From: an uncultured Verrucomicrobiota bacterium
Lineage (GTDB): Bacteria; Verrucomicrobiota; Verrucomicrobiia; Opitutales; Opitutaceae
Reading direction: 5' to 3'
NCBI GenBank assembly: GCA_903898675.1
Contig: CAIUGM010000033.1
Coordinates: 108,550 to 172,549, forward strand
Length of the DNA: 64,000 nt
Both the position numbers and the translations under genes were made by a program. The notes beneath the pieces were generated by a model that did not search any database, was not told the origin of the DNA, and saw only the letters and a list, made by a program, of their open reading frames with translations. This document shows, piece by piece, positions 28,495 through 38,191 of this stretch (position 1 is the first letter of the stretch; every line of letters starts with the position of its first letter).

Positions 28495-28579
28495 ACACGT
28501 TGTGAGCCAGCTTGCGTTCCCCGTTGGCGCGGAGGGCCGGCTCGGTCCGGCTCAGCAGATCACGGGTCGCTTGGTCCAT
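28412..28579 (-). CDS. Small single-pass membrane protein, unknown
   Basis: A 55-codon frame starting at 28579 (MDQATRDLLSRTEPALRANG) with a hydrophilic N-terminal half and a convincing C-terminal transmembrane helix (LTWALLGVAALAQLFLLVWL). It ends inside the 3' end of trmB in tail-to-tail overlap. No family is recognised. Its composition (charged helix then membrane helix, polar linker GERKLAHN) looks protein-like, but coding status is not proven. Confidence 0.5.
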   Translation of the reverse strand: MDQATRDLLSRTEPALRANGERKLAHNVFMQLTWALLGVAALAQLFLLVWLDVMS

Positions 28580-28767
28580 CTTTTACAAATCAGACCGGAC
28601 GGGCGCGTTGGCAAGCCCGGGCTGCGCATAAGTTGTCATCAGGATTTTCCCCGGCACGTCTAATTAACCCAATATGAGGCGGTTTTTTCATTTAGAGGGT
28701 TGACGCTATGCAGAGCGGAAACCTACCTAATTGGCCTTTCATCCCGACGAAGCCCCTTCGGCAAAAC

Positions 28768-29652
28768 ATGCTCAACGTTAAGAAAGTCCTCGGTGTCTGC
28801 GCTGCCCTTTCCGCTGCGACGGTTTCCTTTGCGGCCGAAGGCGAGGGTGTGGCCCCCTCCGCCGCCAAGTTGGTCGATTTCGGCAACGGCTGGGCCATCA
28901 CCAATAGCATGGCGACGGGTTGGGCGGTTTCGGCCTTCATCCTCTTCCTGGTGTTTTTCTTCGTCGGCAAACCCAAGGTGCTGCCTGGCAAAGGTCAGGC
29001 CGTGTTTGAGTCCGTGCTTGAGGCCCTGCGCGAGCTTTTCGAACCCATCGTCGGCAAAAAGGCGTTCCCCACCGCGTTCCCGCTGCTCGTCACCTTCTTT
29101 ATCTTCATTCTGGTCCAGAACTGGATGGGGCTGCTTCCCGGCGTGGGCACGATCGGCTGGGGCCACGTCATTGACGGTCATTTCGAGATGACCCGTCCGC
29201 TGATCCGCCCCTTCACTTCCGATTTCAACGGCACCATCGCCCTCGCCCTCGTCTCTTTTGGGGCCTGGCTGATCCTTGTCCTCAGGTTCGCCGGCCCGAA
29301 ACTGCTGTTCATCGATCTCTTCGGCAACAAGGCTGACAAGGCGGAAACGCCCGGTTGGTTGTATCCTGTGCTGACGCTCACCTTCTTTGTCGTCGGCCTG
29401 ATCGAGGTGTTCTCGATCATCATCCGCCCCTTCACCCTTTCGGTCCGTCTTTTCGGCAATGTCTTTGGCGGTGAAAATCTCCTGCACGGCACCGGCTTCT
29501 TCTTCGTGTTCTACTTTATGGAGCTGCTCGTCGGCTTGATCCAGGCCGTGGTCTTCACGCTCCTCACCTCGGTTTATATCGGCCTCATCTGCAACCACGG
29601 CGATGAGCACGATCACGCCGAGGGTGGCCACGCCGCCGAGGCCCACCACTAA
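28768..29652 (+). CDS. atpB: F1Fo ATP synthase subunit a
   Basis: The membrane stator subunit that forms the proton half-channels beside the c-ring. About 294 residues if it starts at 28768 (MLNVKKVLGVCAALSAATVS), which gives a signal-peptide-like N-terminus ending near SFAAEG; an in-frame ATG at 28708 would add 20 residues. Helices include FPLLVTFFIFILVQNWMGLL. The signature IIIRPFTLSVRLFGNVFGG carries the essential Arg, and ELLVGLIQAVVFTLLTSVYI is the last helix. A His-rich tail (HGDEHDHAEGGHAAEAHH) may bind metal. First gene of the operon; no atpI is seen. Confidence 0.95.
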   Translation: MLNVKKVLGVCAALSAATVSFAAEGEGVAPSAAKLVDFGNGWAITNSMATGWAVSAFILFLVFFFVGKPKVLPGKGQAVFESVLEALRELFEPIVGKKAFPTAFPLLVTFFIFILVQNWMGLLPGVGTIGWGHVIDGHFEMTRPLIRPFTSDFNGTIALALVSFGAWLILVLRFAGPKLLFIDLFGNKADKAETPGWLYPVLTLTFFVVGLIEVFSIIIRPFTLSVRLFGNVFGGENLLHGTGFFFVFYFMELLVGLIQAVVFTLLTSVYIGLICNHGDEHDHAEGGHAAEAHH

Positions 29653-29720
29653 GACTTTACCGCCGGGAGCGTGCTTCGCGTGCGCACGGCGGCAACCGCA
29701 ACCAAAACCATCCACTACAC

Positions 29721-29933
29721 ATGAACCACCTCATCCTCGCTGAAATCACCGGTAACATCGCCAGTGCGTTCGGTCTCCTCGGCGCCGCCATCGGCGTCGG
29801 TCTCATCGGCAACAAGGCCGCTGAAGCCGTCGGCCGCAATCCCGGCGCGTCCGGCAAGATCCTCGTCCAGGCCATCATCGGCATGGCCCTCGCCGAAGGT
29901 CTCGGTATTCTCGCGCTGTTCCTCGCCAAGTAA
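29721..29933 (+). CDS. atpE: F1Fo ATP synthase subunit c
   Basis: The 70-residue ring-forming proteolipid: two hydrophobic helices joined by the polar loop GRNPGA. The ion-carrying carboxylate is Glu59 in GMALAEGLGI. The positions that define sodium-binding rings (Gln in helix 1, Ser or Thr after the Glu) are Val26 and Gly60 here, so the enzyme is predicted to be proton-coupled. It lies between atpB and atpF as in the standard operon. Confidence 0.97.
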   Translation: MNHLILAEITGNIASAFGLLGAAIGVGLIGNKAAEAVGRNPGASGKILVQAIIGMALAEGLGILALFLAK

Positions 29934-29993
29934 TCAACCTCTTCACCGGCCGCGTTCGCCCTTTGCGGGTCGCCGGCCGGTCCCTTTCCCGCC

Positions 29994-30536
29994 ATGTTGC
30001 CCATCCTCTTCGCCGTTACGGAAGCCGCCCATGAAGTCGGCATCGCCGAGAAGTTCGGTCTCGAATGGAAATACGTCGTCATCCAGACGATCAGCTTCCT
30101 GATCCTCTTCGGCGTCATTTATAAGTTCGGCATCAAGCCCACCATCTCCACGATGGAGGAGCGCAACAAGAAGATCGAATCCGGCCTCAAGAACGCCGAG
30201 GAAACCCAGGTCCGTCTCGCCGCTGCCGCCCAGGAGAGCGCCCAGCTCATCAAGACCGCGCAACTCGAGGCCTCGAAGGTTGTCGAGGAAGCCCGCAAGG
30301 CTGCCAAGGAATTCGCCGACAAGCAGAACGCCGAGGCCACCGCGCGCGCCGCCGACACCCTCGCCAAGGCCCAGCAGGCCATCGAGCTCGAGCACAAGAA
30401 AATGCTCAACGAGGCCCGCGGCGAAATCGCCCGCCTCGTCGTCAAGACCACCGAGCAGGTCCTCGCCAAGAAACTCTCCGAGGCCGATCGCGCCGCCTAC
30501 AACGAGGCCGCGAGCAAGGAACTCACCTCCGCCTGA
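29994..30536 (+). CDS. atpF: F1Fo ATP synthase subunit b
   Basis: The 180-residue peripheral stalk subunit: a single N-terminal membrane helix ([20 protein letters not shown]) followed by a long charged coiled coil ([20 protein letters not shown] and on) and a C-terminal delta-binding region. The length is slightly above the usual 155-170. It lies 8 nt upstream of atpH. Confidence 0.95.
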   Translation: MLPILFAVTEAAHEVGIAEKFGLEWKYVVIQTISFLILFGVIYKFGIKPTISTMEERNKKIESGLKNAEETQVRLAAAAQESAQLIKTAQLEASKVVEEARKAAKEFADKQNAEATARAADTLAKAQQAIELEHKKMLNEARGEIARLVVKTTEQVLAKKLSEADRAAYNEAASKELTSA

Positions 30537-30544
30537 CCCGACCC

Positions 30545-30937
30545 ATGCGCGGCGACAAAAAGACCAAGCTCCTGGCCAAACAGCTTTTCAAGCTGAGCCT
30601 CGTCAACGGCCAGGTGTCACCCGAGCAGGTCGCCGGCGTTCTCGCGTACGTCGAGAAATCCGCCCCGCGTCACTCGCTCGCGCTCCTCAAGCTCTACCAG
30701 CAGGCCATCGTGACCGAGCTCGCCAAGTCGCACGCGCTCGTCGAGCACGCCGGCCCGGTCAGCGACGCGACGCTCCACCTGATCGCCGGCGCCATGACCA
30801 AGAAATACCAGCGCGTGGTTACCGCCTCGGCCAAGCCGAATGCAAAACTCCTCGCCGGCCTCCGCGTCCGCATCGGCTCCGATGTTTACGAGTCCACCGT
30901 CGCCGGCCAGCTGGCCACTCTTTCCAACGCAGTTTAA
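30545..30937 (+). CDS. atpH: F1Fo ATP synthase subunit delta
   Basis: A 130-residue protein in the delta position between b and alpha. It is shorter than the usual 175-180 residues and lacks a clear long N-terminal domain. The C-terminal part (RVVTASAKPNAKLLAGLRVR, IGSDVYESTVAGQLATL) carries the conserved delta pattern (GLRVRIGSDVYE). Assignment rests on that pattern and on synteny; OSCP-like function in linking the stalk to F1 follows from the family. Confidence 0.88.
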   Translation: MRGDKKTKLLAKQLFKLSLVNGQVSPEQVAGVLAYVEKSAPRHSLALLKLYQQAIVTELAKSHALVEHAGPVSDATLHLIAGAMTKKYQRVVTASAKPNAKLLAGLRVRIGSDVYESTVAGQLATLSNAV

Positions 30938-30967
30938 TCCGTCCGCCCCACTAATTCCCTTCCCAAG

Positions 30968-32497
30968 ATGAGCACCGTCGTCGAACAAATCGAACAGCAG
31001 ATCGCCAAGCTTTCCAGCAAGGCGGTCAAGAAGAACACCGGCACCATCCGCGCCGTCGCCGACGGCGTCGCCAAACTCGACGGTCTTTCCGACGTCATGT
31101 ATAACGAGATGGTGCAGTTCCCCGGCGGCGCCATCGGCATCGCCCTGAACCTCGAGGCCGATGAGGTCGGCTGCGTCGTCCTCGGCGACGTCTCCCAGCT
31201 CAAGGAAGGCGACGAGGTCCAGACGACCGGCAAGCTCCTCTCCGTCCCCGTCGGCAAGGCCCTGCTCGGCCGCGTGGTCGACGCCCTCGGCCGCCCCGTC
31301 GATGGCAAGGGCCCGATCGACGCCACGGAATCCTATCCGGTCGAGAAGATCGCCCCGGGCATCATGGTCCGCAAATCCGTCAACCAGCCGCTCTTCACCG
31401 GCATCATGGCCATCGACTCCATGATCCCGATCGGCCGCGGCCAGCGCGAACTCATCATCGGTGACCGCGGCACGGGCAAGACCACGATCTGCATCGACAC
31501 GATCATCAACCAGGCCCGCATCAACAAGGTCGGCCTCGCCTCGGGCGACAAGGCCTTCCGCCCGGTCTACTCCATCTACGTCGCCGTCGGCCAGAAGCAG
31601 TCGAACGTCGTCCGCACCATCAACTCGCTCGAGGCCGCCGGTGCGCTGGAATACACCGTCATCGTCGCCGCGACCGCCGGCGACAATCCCGCCAACCAAT
31701 ACCTCGCGCCCTTCTCCGGCGCCTCCATCGGCGAGTGGTTCATGGAAAATGGCATGGATGCCCTGATCGTGTACGACGATCTCTCCAAGCACGCCGTCGC
31801 CTACCGCCAGATTTCGCTCATCCTGAAGCGCCCCTCCGGCCGCGAGGCCTATCCGGGCGACGTGTTCTATCTCCACAGCCGCCTCCTCGAGCGCGCCGCC
31901 CGCCTCGATGGCAAGGGCTCGCTCACCGCGCTGCCCGTGATCGAGACGCAGGCCGGCGACGTGTCCGCCTACATCCCGACGAACGTCATCTCCATCACCG
32001 ACGGCCAGATCTTCCTCGAGACCGACCTCTTCAACCAGGGCATCCGTCCCGCCGTGTCCGTCGGTCTCTCCGTTTCCCGCGTCGGTTCCTCCGCGCAGAT
32101 CAAGGTCACCAAGCAGGTCGGCGGCAAACTCAAGGGCGAGCTCGCCCAGTTCCGCGAACTCGCGGCCTTCGCGCAGTTCGGTTCCGACCTCGACCCGAAG
32201 ACCAAGGCCCAGCTCGACCGCGGTTCCCGCATCGTCGAGCTTTTCAAGCAGCCGCAACTGAACCCGCTCTCGATCGAGATGCAGGCCGCCGTCCTCTGGG
32301 CCCTCCAGAAGAGCTACTTCGATTCCATCGAGGTCAAGAGCGTCGTCGCCGCCGCGAACTCCTTCAAGGAATACCTCACGAGCCGGAAGGACGCGCTCCT
32401 CACGAAGATCCGCACCGAGGCTAAGCTCACCGACGAGATCGAGGCCGGCCTCAAGGCTTCCGCCGACGAGTGGAAGGGCACCTTCGCCGCCAAGTAA
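30968..32497 (+). CDS. atpA: F1Fo ATP synthase subunit alpha
   Basis: The 509-residue non-catalytic nucleotide-binding subunit of F1. Walker A GDRGTGKT is at 165-172, with the flanking [11 protein letters not shown] typical of alpha rather than beta. The signature of the ATPase alpha/beta family is near [14 protein letters not shown], and the regulatory Arg region lies in [10 protein letters not shown]. Full length, 31 nt after atpH. Confidence 0.98.
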   Translation: MSTVVEQIEQQIAKLSSKAVKKNTGTIRAVADGVAKLDGLSDVMYNEMVQFPGGAIGIALNLEADEVGCVVLGDVSQLKEGDEVQTTGKLLSVPVGKALLGRVVDALGRPVDGKGPIDATESYPVEKIAPGIMVRKSVNQPLFTGIMAIDSMIPIGRGQRELIIGDRGTGKTTICIDTIINQARINKVGLASGDKAFRPVYSIYVAVGQKQSNVVRTINSLEAAGALEYTVIVAATAGDNPANQYLAPFSGASIGEWFMENGMDALIVYDDLSKHAVAYRQISLILKRPSGREAYPGDVFYLHSRLLERAARLDGKGSLTALPVIETQAGDVSAYIPTNVISITDGQIFLETDLFNQGIRPAVSVGLSVSRVGSSAQIKVTKQVGGKLKGELAQFRELAAFAQFGSDLDPKTKAQLDRGSRIVELFKQPQLNPLSIEMQAAVLWALQKSYFDSIEVKSVVAAANSFKEYLTSRKDALLTKIRTEAKLTDEIEAGLKASADEWKGTFAAK

Positions 32498-32531
32498 TCC
32501 CGCCCTTCCGACCCGCGCTCCCTAAAGCTCC

Positions 32532-33407
32532 ATGGCTTCCACCCGCGACATCCGCCGACGCATCAAGTCGGTCAAGAACACCCGCCAGATCACCAAGGCG
32601 CTGGAGCTGGTGGCGGCGTCCAAGATGAAGAAGGCGCAGCAGGCCGCCCTCGCCGGCCGCCCCTACGCCCAGCTGATGGCCGACATGCTCGCGGCCCTCG
32701 CGCCCCGCGTGAGCGAGACGCAGCATCCGCTGCTCAGCCGGCGCGAGATCAAGGTCCGCGGGATTATTCTCGTCTCGACCGCCATGGGCCTGTGCGGTCC
32801 GCTCAACGCCAACCTTTTCAAGCTCGTCACCGAGATCAAGACGCCGGCCAAGTTCGTGTCCATCGGCCGCAAGGGCTCGCAGTTCCTCGCCCGCACGAAG
32901 CGCGAGGTTCTCGCCGATTTCAGCGTGAGTGACCGCGTGCCGTTCGCGGAGGTGAAGGCGCCGGTTGAGTTCCTGGTCAACCTTTTCCTCGAGGGCGCCG
33001 TCGACACTGTCGAGGTGATCTACCCGCGCTACAAGAACACCCTCGTGCAGGAGGCGATCGTGCGCCCCGTGCTGCCGCTGTCCAACGTCGCCGACTTCGT
33101 CGCCCATCTCCGCGCGGAAAGCGGGTCCAGCAAGTCCAGTGACGACCGCGACATGCTCTTCGAGCCCAGCGCCGACGCCGTGCTCGCCGCCCTGCTGCCG
33201 TTCTACGTCAACCGCTACATCTACCAGCTCGTGCTCTCGGCCAAGGCCTCCGAGCACAGCGCGCGCATGGTTGCGATGAAGACCGCGAAGGACAACGCCA
33301 CGAGCCTCCTCGGCGACCTCACCCTCGAGTACAACAAGGCCCGCCAGGCCGCCATCACGCAGGAAATCCTCGAGATCTCCGCCGCGGCCTTCAGCAGCGC
33401 CTCCTAA
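32532..33407 (+). CDS. atpG: F1Fo ATP synthase subunit gamma
   Basis: The 291-residue central shaft. The N-terminal helix STRDIRRRIKSVKNTRQITK and ALELVAASKMKKAQ, and the C-terminal helix ARMVAMKTAKDNATSLLGDL with YNKARQAAITQEILEI, are the conserved coiled-coil ends that turn inside the alpha/beta hexamer. The central Rossmann-like part is more variable. Standard operon position. Confidence 0.97.
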   Translation: MASTRDIRRRIKSVKNTRQITKALELVAASKMKKAQQAALAGRPYAQLMADMLAALAPRVSETQHPLLSRREIKVRGIILVSTAMGLCGPLNANLFKLVTEIKTPAKFVSIGRKGSQFLARTKREVLADFSVSDRVPFAEVKAPVEFLVNLFLEGAVDTVEVIYPRYKNTLVQEAIVRPVLPLSNVADFVAHLRAESGSSKSSDDRDMLFEPSADAVLAALLPFYVNRYIYQLVLSAKASEHSARMVAMKTAKDNATSLLGDLTLEYNKARQAAITQEILEISAAAFSSAS

Positions 33408-33435
33408 TTTTAAAATCCACCCCCCACCCGTTTAA

Positions 33436-34860
<1,425 letters not shown>

Positions 34861-34938
34861 GGCATAAGGTTTAAGGCTATAAGAGCGTAAGCTCATTTCC
34901 GCTTAAAACTTAAACCTCTAAAACGTATCCCTTATCCG
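34861..34938. repeat. AT-rich imperfect inverted/tandem repeat in the atpD-atpC gap
   Basis: The 78-nt spacer is far more AT-rich than the operon around it. The left half repeats TAAGG-like units (ATAAGGT, TTAAGGC) and the right half repeats CTTAA-like units (CGCTTAA, AACTTAA) of about 7 nt in the opposite sense, so the halves can partly pair. It resembles the 7-nt repeat tracts elsewhere in the window. Confidence 0.45.
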
Positions 34939-35346
34939 ATGCCTCTCATCCTCGAAATCGTCACTCCTGAAGCCAAGGTCTACTCGGACACGATTGATAG
35001 CGTCGTGATTCCCACGGTTGAGGGCGAGATCGGCATTCTGCCCGGCCACATTCCGCTGCTCACCCAGGTGGAGAGCGGCGAACTCCGCGTAACCAAGGGC
35101 GCCCTGACCCAATGGCTCGTCGTCGGCAGCGGCTTTGCCCAGATCGACGGTGATACGGTCCGCGTGCTCGCCGAGAACGCGATCACGGAAGAAAAGATCG
35201 ACGAGAACGCCGTCGAGGACGCGATGAAGCGCGCCGAGCAGGAATTGAAGGCGGCCAAGGATATGGATCCGCAGCAGTACGAACACCTGCAGAGTCTCGT
35301 GCGTTACTCCGGAGTGCAGCTGGCGGTCAAACGCCGGCGGCGCTAA
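34939..35346 (+). CDS. atpC: F1Fo ATP synthase subunit epsilon
   Basis: A 135-residue central-stalk subunit. The N-terminal beta-sandwich (LILEIVTPEAKVYSDTIDSV, EGEIGILPGHIPLLTQVESG) is the conserved part; the C-terminal helices (EEKIDENAVEDAMKRAEQEL) are those that can inhibit ATP hydrolysis. Last gene of the operon, followed by a terminator hairpin. Confidence 0.95.
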   Translation: MPLILEIVTPEAKVYSDTIDSVVIPTVEGEIGILPGHIPLLTQVESGELRVTKGALTQWLVVGSGFAQIDGDTVRVLAENAITEEKIDENAVEDAMKRAEQELKAAKDMDPQQYEHLQSLVRYSGVQLAVKRRRR

Positions 35347-35353
35347 GTCATTC

Positions 35354-35396
35354 GCCCCGCAACGGCTACGACAGTAGCTTGACCCGGGGCTTTTTT
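35354..35396 (+). terminator. Terminator of the ATP synthase operon
   Basis: GCCCCG (35354-35359) pairs with CGGGGC (35385-35390), directly followed by six T. A smaller hairpin (GCTAC/GTAGC, 35365-35378) is nested inside. It starts 8 nt after the atpC stop. Confidence 0.7.
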
Positions 35397-35429
35397 CGGC
35401 TTCCCTATTGATACTAAGTCTCACCTGCA

Positions 35430-35681
35430 ATGTCGTCCCACCTGCAACTCCAGCCTCTCTGCCAACTTACCGTTGGGACCACGGCGCGGATTTGCGTGAT
35501 CAAGGGTGACGAGGGGTTTGCCCAGCGTCTGCGCGAGATGGGGTTTGGCGAGGCGGCCCTGGTGACAAAATTGTCCGGCCGCACCACGAGCCTTTGTCAG
35601 GTCAACGGCACCCGGATCGCCCTCAACCACGACGCGGCGATGGCCATTCTGGTGGAGGCCCTGCCCGCCGGAGCCCGCTGA
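35430..35681 (+). CDS. feoA: Ferrous iron transport protein FeoA
   Basis: An 83-residue SH3-like protein: LCQLTVGTTARICVIKGDEG, QRLREMGFGEAALVTKLSG and the C-terminal NHDAAMAILVEAL follow the FeoA pattern. FeoA is a small cytosolic partner of FeoB needed for Fe(II) uptake. feoB starts 56 nt downstream. I do not see a convincing Fur box in the short gap behind the ATP synthase terminator. Confidence 0.93.
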   Translation: MSSHLQLQPLCQLTVGTTARICVIKGDEGFAQRLREMGFGEAALVTKLSGRTTSLCQVNGTRIALNHDAAMAILVEALPAGAR

Positions 35682-35736
35682 GCCCGGGGCTAAGCCTCCA
35701 GGCGCGACCGCTCACGCTCCACCGCCGTTCCCCGCG

Positions 35737-37872
35737 ATGATTTTGCCGCCGCATATAACGCCCACGGGCAAGAAGCGCGTGGCGCCGGCGGATCGCACGC
35801 CGGTCTACGCCATGGTCGGCAACCCGAACTGCGGCAAGACCACGCTCTTCAATGCGCTCACGGGTTTGCGCCAGAAAGTGGGCAACTATCCCGGCGTGAC
35901 GGTCGAAAAGAAAATCGGCGAGACATACTCCCAGCACGGCAAGCCGATCAAGATCATCGATCTGCCCGGCGCCTATTCGCTCGCGGCGCGCTCGCCGGAT
36001 GAGGCGGTGCTGCGCGATGTGCTGTTCGGCCGCCGCGCCGACACCCCGCAACCCGACCGCATCATCTGCGTCGTCGATGCCTCGAACCTCGAGCGCAACC
36101 TTTACCTCGTCCACCAGATCCTCGATCTCGGCCGGCCGCTCATTGTCGTGTTGAACATGATGGACCTGGCTGCGGGCGCCGGTCTGCGCGTCGATGCGAA
36201 AAAACTCGAGGAGGCCCTGGGGGTGGTCGTCATTCCCTGCGAAGCCGTGCATGGCCGGGGCCTCGTCGAGTTGAAGCTGGCCATGAGCCGCGTCGACCTG
36301 CCGCTCGCCCGGCATCGGTGGGATGTGCCGGCGCCCATTGCACCCGCCGTGGCCGAGCTGCAGGCCTCACTCACGGATGCGGACGCCCGGTCGCCGCTGA
36401 TCGCCCGCGCCGAGGCGCTGCTGCTGCTCACCGACCTCGACAGCGTGCGCGTCGCCGGCTCGAAGGCCCTGAGCGCACGCACCCTCGCGGTGCTGGCCGC
36501 GTGGCGGCAACGCTGGGCCGGTGACGGCACCGACTGGTCCGGCACGCTGATCCGCAGCCGCTACGACGCGATCAACCTGCTTTGTGGTGATGTGCTCAGG
36601 CGCACGCGGGACCAGGGTCCGTCGCGTTCGGACCGCATTGACGCCATCCTGGTGCACTCGGTCTGGGGCTGGCTTTTCTTCGGCCTCATCATGGCCGCGC
36701 TGTTCTTCTCCATCTTCTCGCTGGCGGAGTATCCGATGAACTGGATCGACGCCCACATGGCCGCGCTCAGCGGCTGGGTGGCGGATTCCATGGCCCCGGG
36801 AGATCTCCGGGACTTGCTCACGGCCGGCGTCATCCGCGGCGTGGGCGGGATCGTGGTCTTTTTGCCGCAGATCCTGATACTCTTCTTCTTTGTCGGGCTG
36901 CTTGAGAGCACGGGCTATATGGCGCGCGCCGCCTTCCTGATGGACCGACCGATGAGCAAGGTGGGCCTCCACGGCAAGTCCTTCATTCCGCTGCTTGGTT
37001 CCTACGCCTGCGCCATCCCGGGCATCATGGCCACCCGCACGATCGAGAACGCCAAGGATCGCCTGGTCACGATTCTGGTCGCGCCGCTCATGAGTTGCTC
37101 GGCGCGGCTGCCCGTCTACCTGCTGATGATCGCGACCCTGTTGCCCGCCGAAGCCGTGCCCGCCACGACCAAGGTCGGCATCATGCTTCTGATGTACGTG
37201 CTCGGCACGGCCGGCGCCTTCGGCTTTGCCTGGCTGTTCAAGCGCACGCTCTTCAAGAGCGCCCCGGCATTGATGATCATGGAACTACCACCGTACCAGC
37301 CCCCCCGCCTCCGGGAGATCCTGCGGCAGATGATCGAGCGCGGGTGGCTGTTCCTGAAAAACGCCGGCACCATCATTCTCGGGATCTCCATTCTCCTGTG
37401 GTTCTTCAGCACGTATCCGAAGAATCCTGACCCCACCGCGACCCCCGACGCGCAGATTGCCTACAGCCTCGCCGGTCGCACGGGCCACCTGCTCGAGCCG
37501 GTCATCAAGCCGCTCGGTTTCGACTGGCGCATTGGGATTGGCCTCGTGACCTCCTTTTACGCCCGCGAGGTCTTCGTCAGCTCAATGGGCGTCATTTTCG
37601 GCGTCCAAGGTAAGGACGAGGACCCGGGCGCCATCCGCCAAGCCCTGCGAGCCGCCCGGTGGCCGGGGGGCGCCATGCTGTTCACCCCGCTCGTTTGCTT
37701 CACGCTCATGGTGTATTATGTTTTCGCCATGCAATGCATGAGCACCGTCGCCGTCGTGAAGCGCGAGACCAACTCCTGGCGCTGGCCGCTCTTCCAAATC
37801 GCCTACATGACCGGCACCGCGTGGGTGGTCTGCTTCATCATCTACCAAACCGGCCGGGCCCTGGGCTACTGA
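35737..37872 (+). CDS. feoB: Ferrous iron transporter FeoB
   Basis: A 711-residue inner-membrane Fe(II) transporter. The N-terminal G-protein domain has G1 GNPNCGKT (28-35), GNYPGVTVEKK (G2), DLPGAYSLAAR (G3) and VLNMMD (G4), followed by a GDI-like helical domain. From about residue 310 the membrane core has the Gate motifs, including IPLLGSYACAIPGIMATRTI and LMSCSARLPVYLLMIATLLP with conserved Cys, and TSFYAREVFVSSMGVIFGVQ. It lies between feoA and a small Cys-containing Feo protein. Confidence 0.97.
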   Translation: MILPPHITPTGKKRVAPADRTPVYAMVGNPNCGKTTLFNALTGLRQKVGNYPGVTVEKKIGETYSQHGKPIKIIDLPGAYSLAARSPDEAVLRDVLFGRRADTPQPDRIICVVDASNLERNLYLVHQILDLGRPLIVVLNMMDLAAGAGLRVDAKKLEEALGVVVIPCEAVHGRGLVELKLAMSRVDLPLARHRWDVPAPIAPAVAELQASLTDADARSPLIARAEALLLLTDLDSVRVAGSKALSARTLAVLAAWRQRWAGDGTDWSGTLIRSRYDAINLLCGDVLRRTRDQGPSRSDRIDAILVHSVWGWLFFGLIMAALFFSIFSLAEYPMNWIDAHMAALSGWVADSMAPGDLRDLLTAGVIRGVGGIVVFLPQILILFFFVGLLESTGYMARAAFLMDRPMSKVGLHGKSFIPLLGSYACAIPGIMATRTIENAKDRLVTILVAPLMSCSARLPVYLLMIATLLPAEAVPATTKVGIMLLMYVLGTAGAFGFAWLFKRTLFKSAPALMIMELPPYQPPRLREILRQMIERGWLFLKNAGTIILGISILLWFFSTYPKNPDPTATPDAQIAYSLAGRTGHLLEPVIKPLGFDWRIGIGLVTSFYAREVFVSSMGVIFGVQGKDEDPGAIRQALRAARWPGGAMLFTPLVCFTLMVYYVFAMQCMSTVAVVKRETNSWRWPLFQIAYMTGTAWVVCFIIYQTGRALGY

Positions 37873-37877
37873 TTTTT

Positions 37878-37953
37878 GCCCACGGAACACACGGAAGACA
37901 CAGAATCATGAATATAATTTTCTCTTTCCGTGTATTCTGTGTGTTCCGTGGGC
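37878..37953. repeat. Inverted repeat with 9-nt-periodic arms (CCCACGGAA type)
   Basis: GCCCACGGAACAC (37878-37890) pairs perfectly with GTGTTCCGTGGGC (37941-37953), and the pairing continues with three mismatches over about 28 nt per arm. Each arm is made of about three 9-nt units of the form NNCACGGAA. The same element occurs at 50793-50880. It sits between feoB and the FeoB-associated gene. Confidence 0.85.
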
Positions 37954-37969
37954 CACAATTCCTTCTGTA

Positions 37970-38137
37970 ATGTCTTCCTCCCTCCAAACCATCCTCGCCC
38001 TCGGCGTCGTCCTGATTGCCGCCACGCTGCTCATCCGCTCCTATCTAAAAAAGCGGAAGACCCCGGGCTGCGGCAGCGAAGGCTGCGGTGCGATCAGCCC
38101 GGAAGTGAAAAAGCTGCAGGCCAAACTCCGGCGCTGA
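37970..38137 (+). CDS. FeoB-associated Cys-containing small membrane protein
   Basis: A 55-residue protein starting at 37970. One N-terminal membrane helix (TILALGVVLIAATLLIRSYL), a basic stop-transfer (KKRK), a Cys pair in PGCGSEGCGA and a short charged helical tail. This is the layout of the FeoB-associated Cys-rich membrane protein family, encoded next to feoB in many bacteria, with a role in iron handling inferred from linkage. The inverted repeat at 37878-37953 ends 16 nt before its start. Confidence 0.75.
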   Translation: MSSSLQTILALGVVLIAATLLIRSYLKKRKTPGCGSEGCGAISPEVKKLQAKLRR

Positions 38138-38191
38138 GCCTATTCGCCGCCCCGGCCTTGTGCCGGGGGAAATTCCGGTCAGATTGACGGG

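Noticed and set aside
28700..28732. Sigma-70 promoter before atpB (TTGACG at 28700)
   Set aside because: The -35-like box is good, but no acceptable -10 box lies at 16-18 nt spacing.
35397..35429. Fur box before feoA
   Set aside because: The gap contains a short TTGATACTAAG-like stretch only, without the symmetry of a Fur site.
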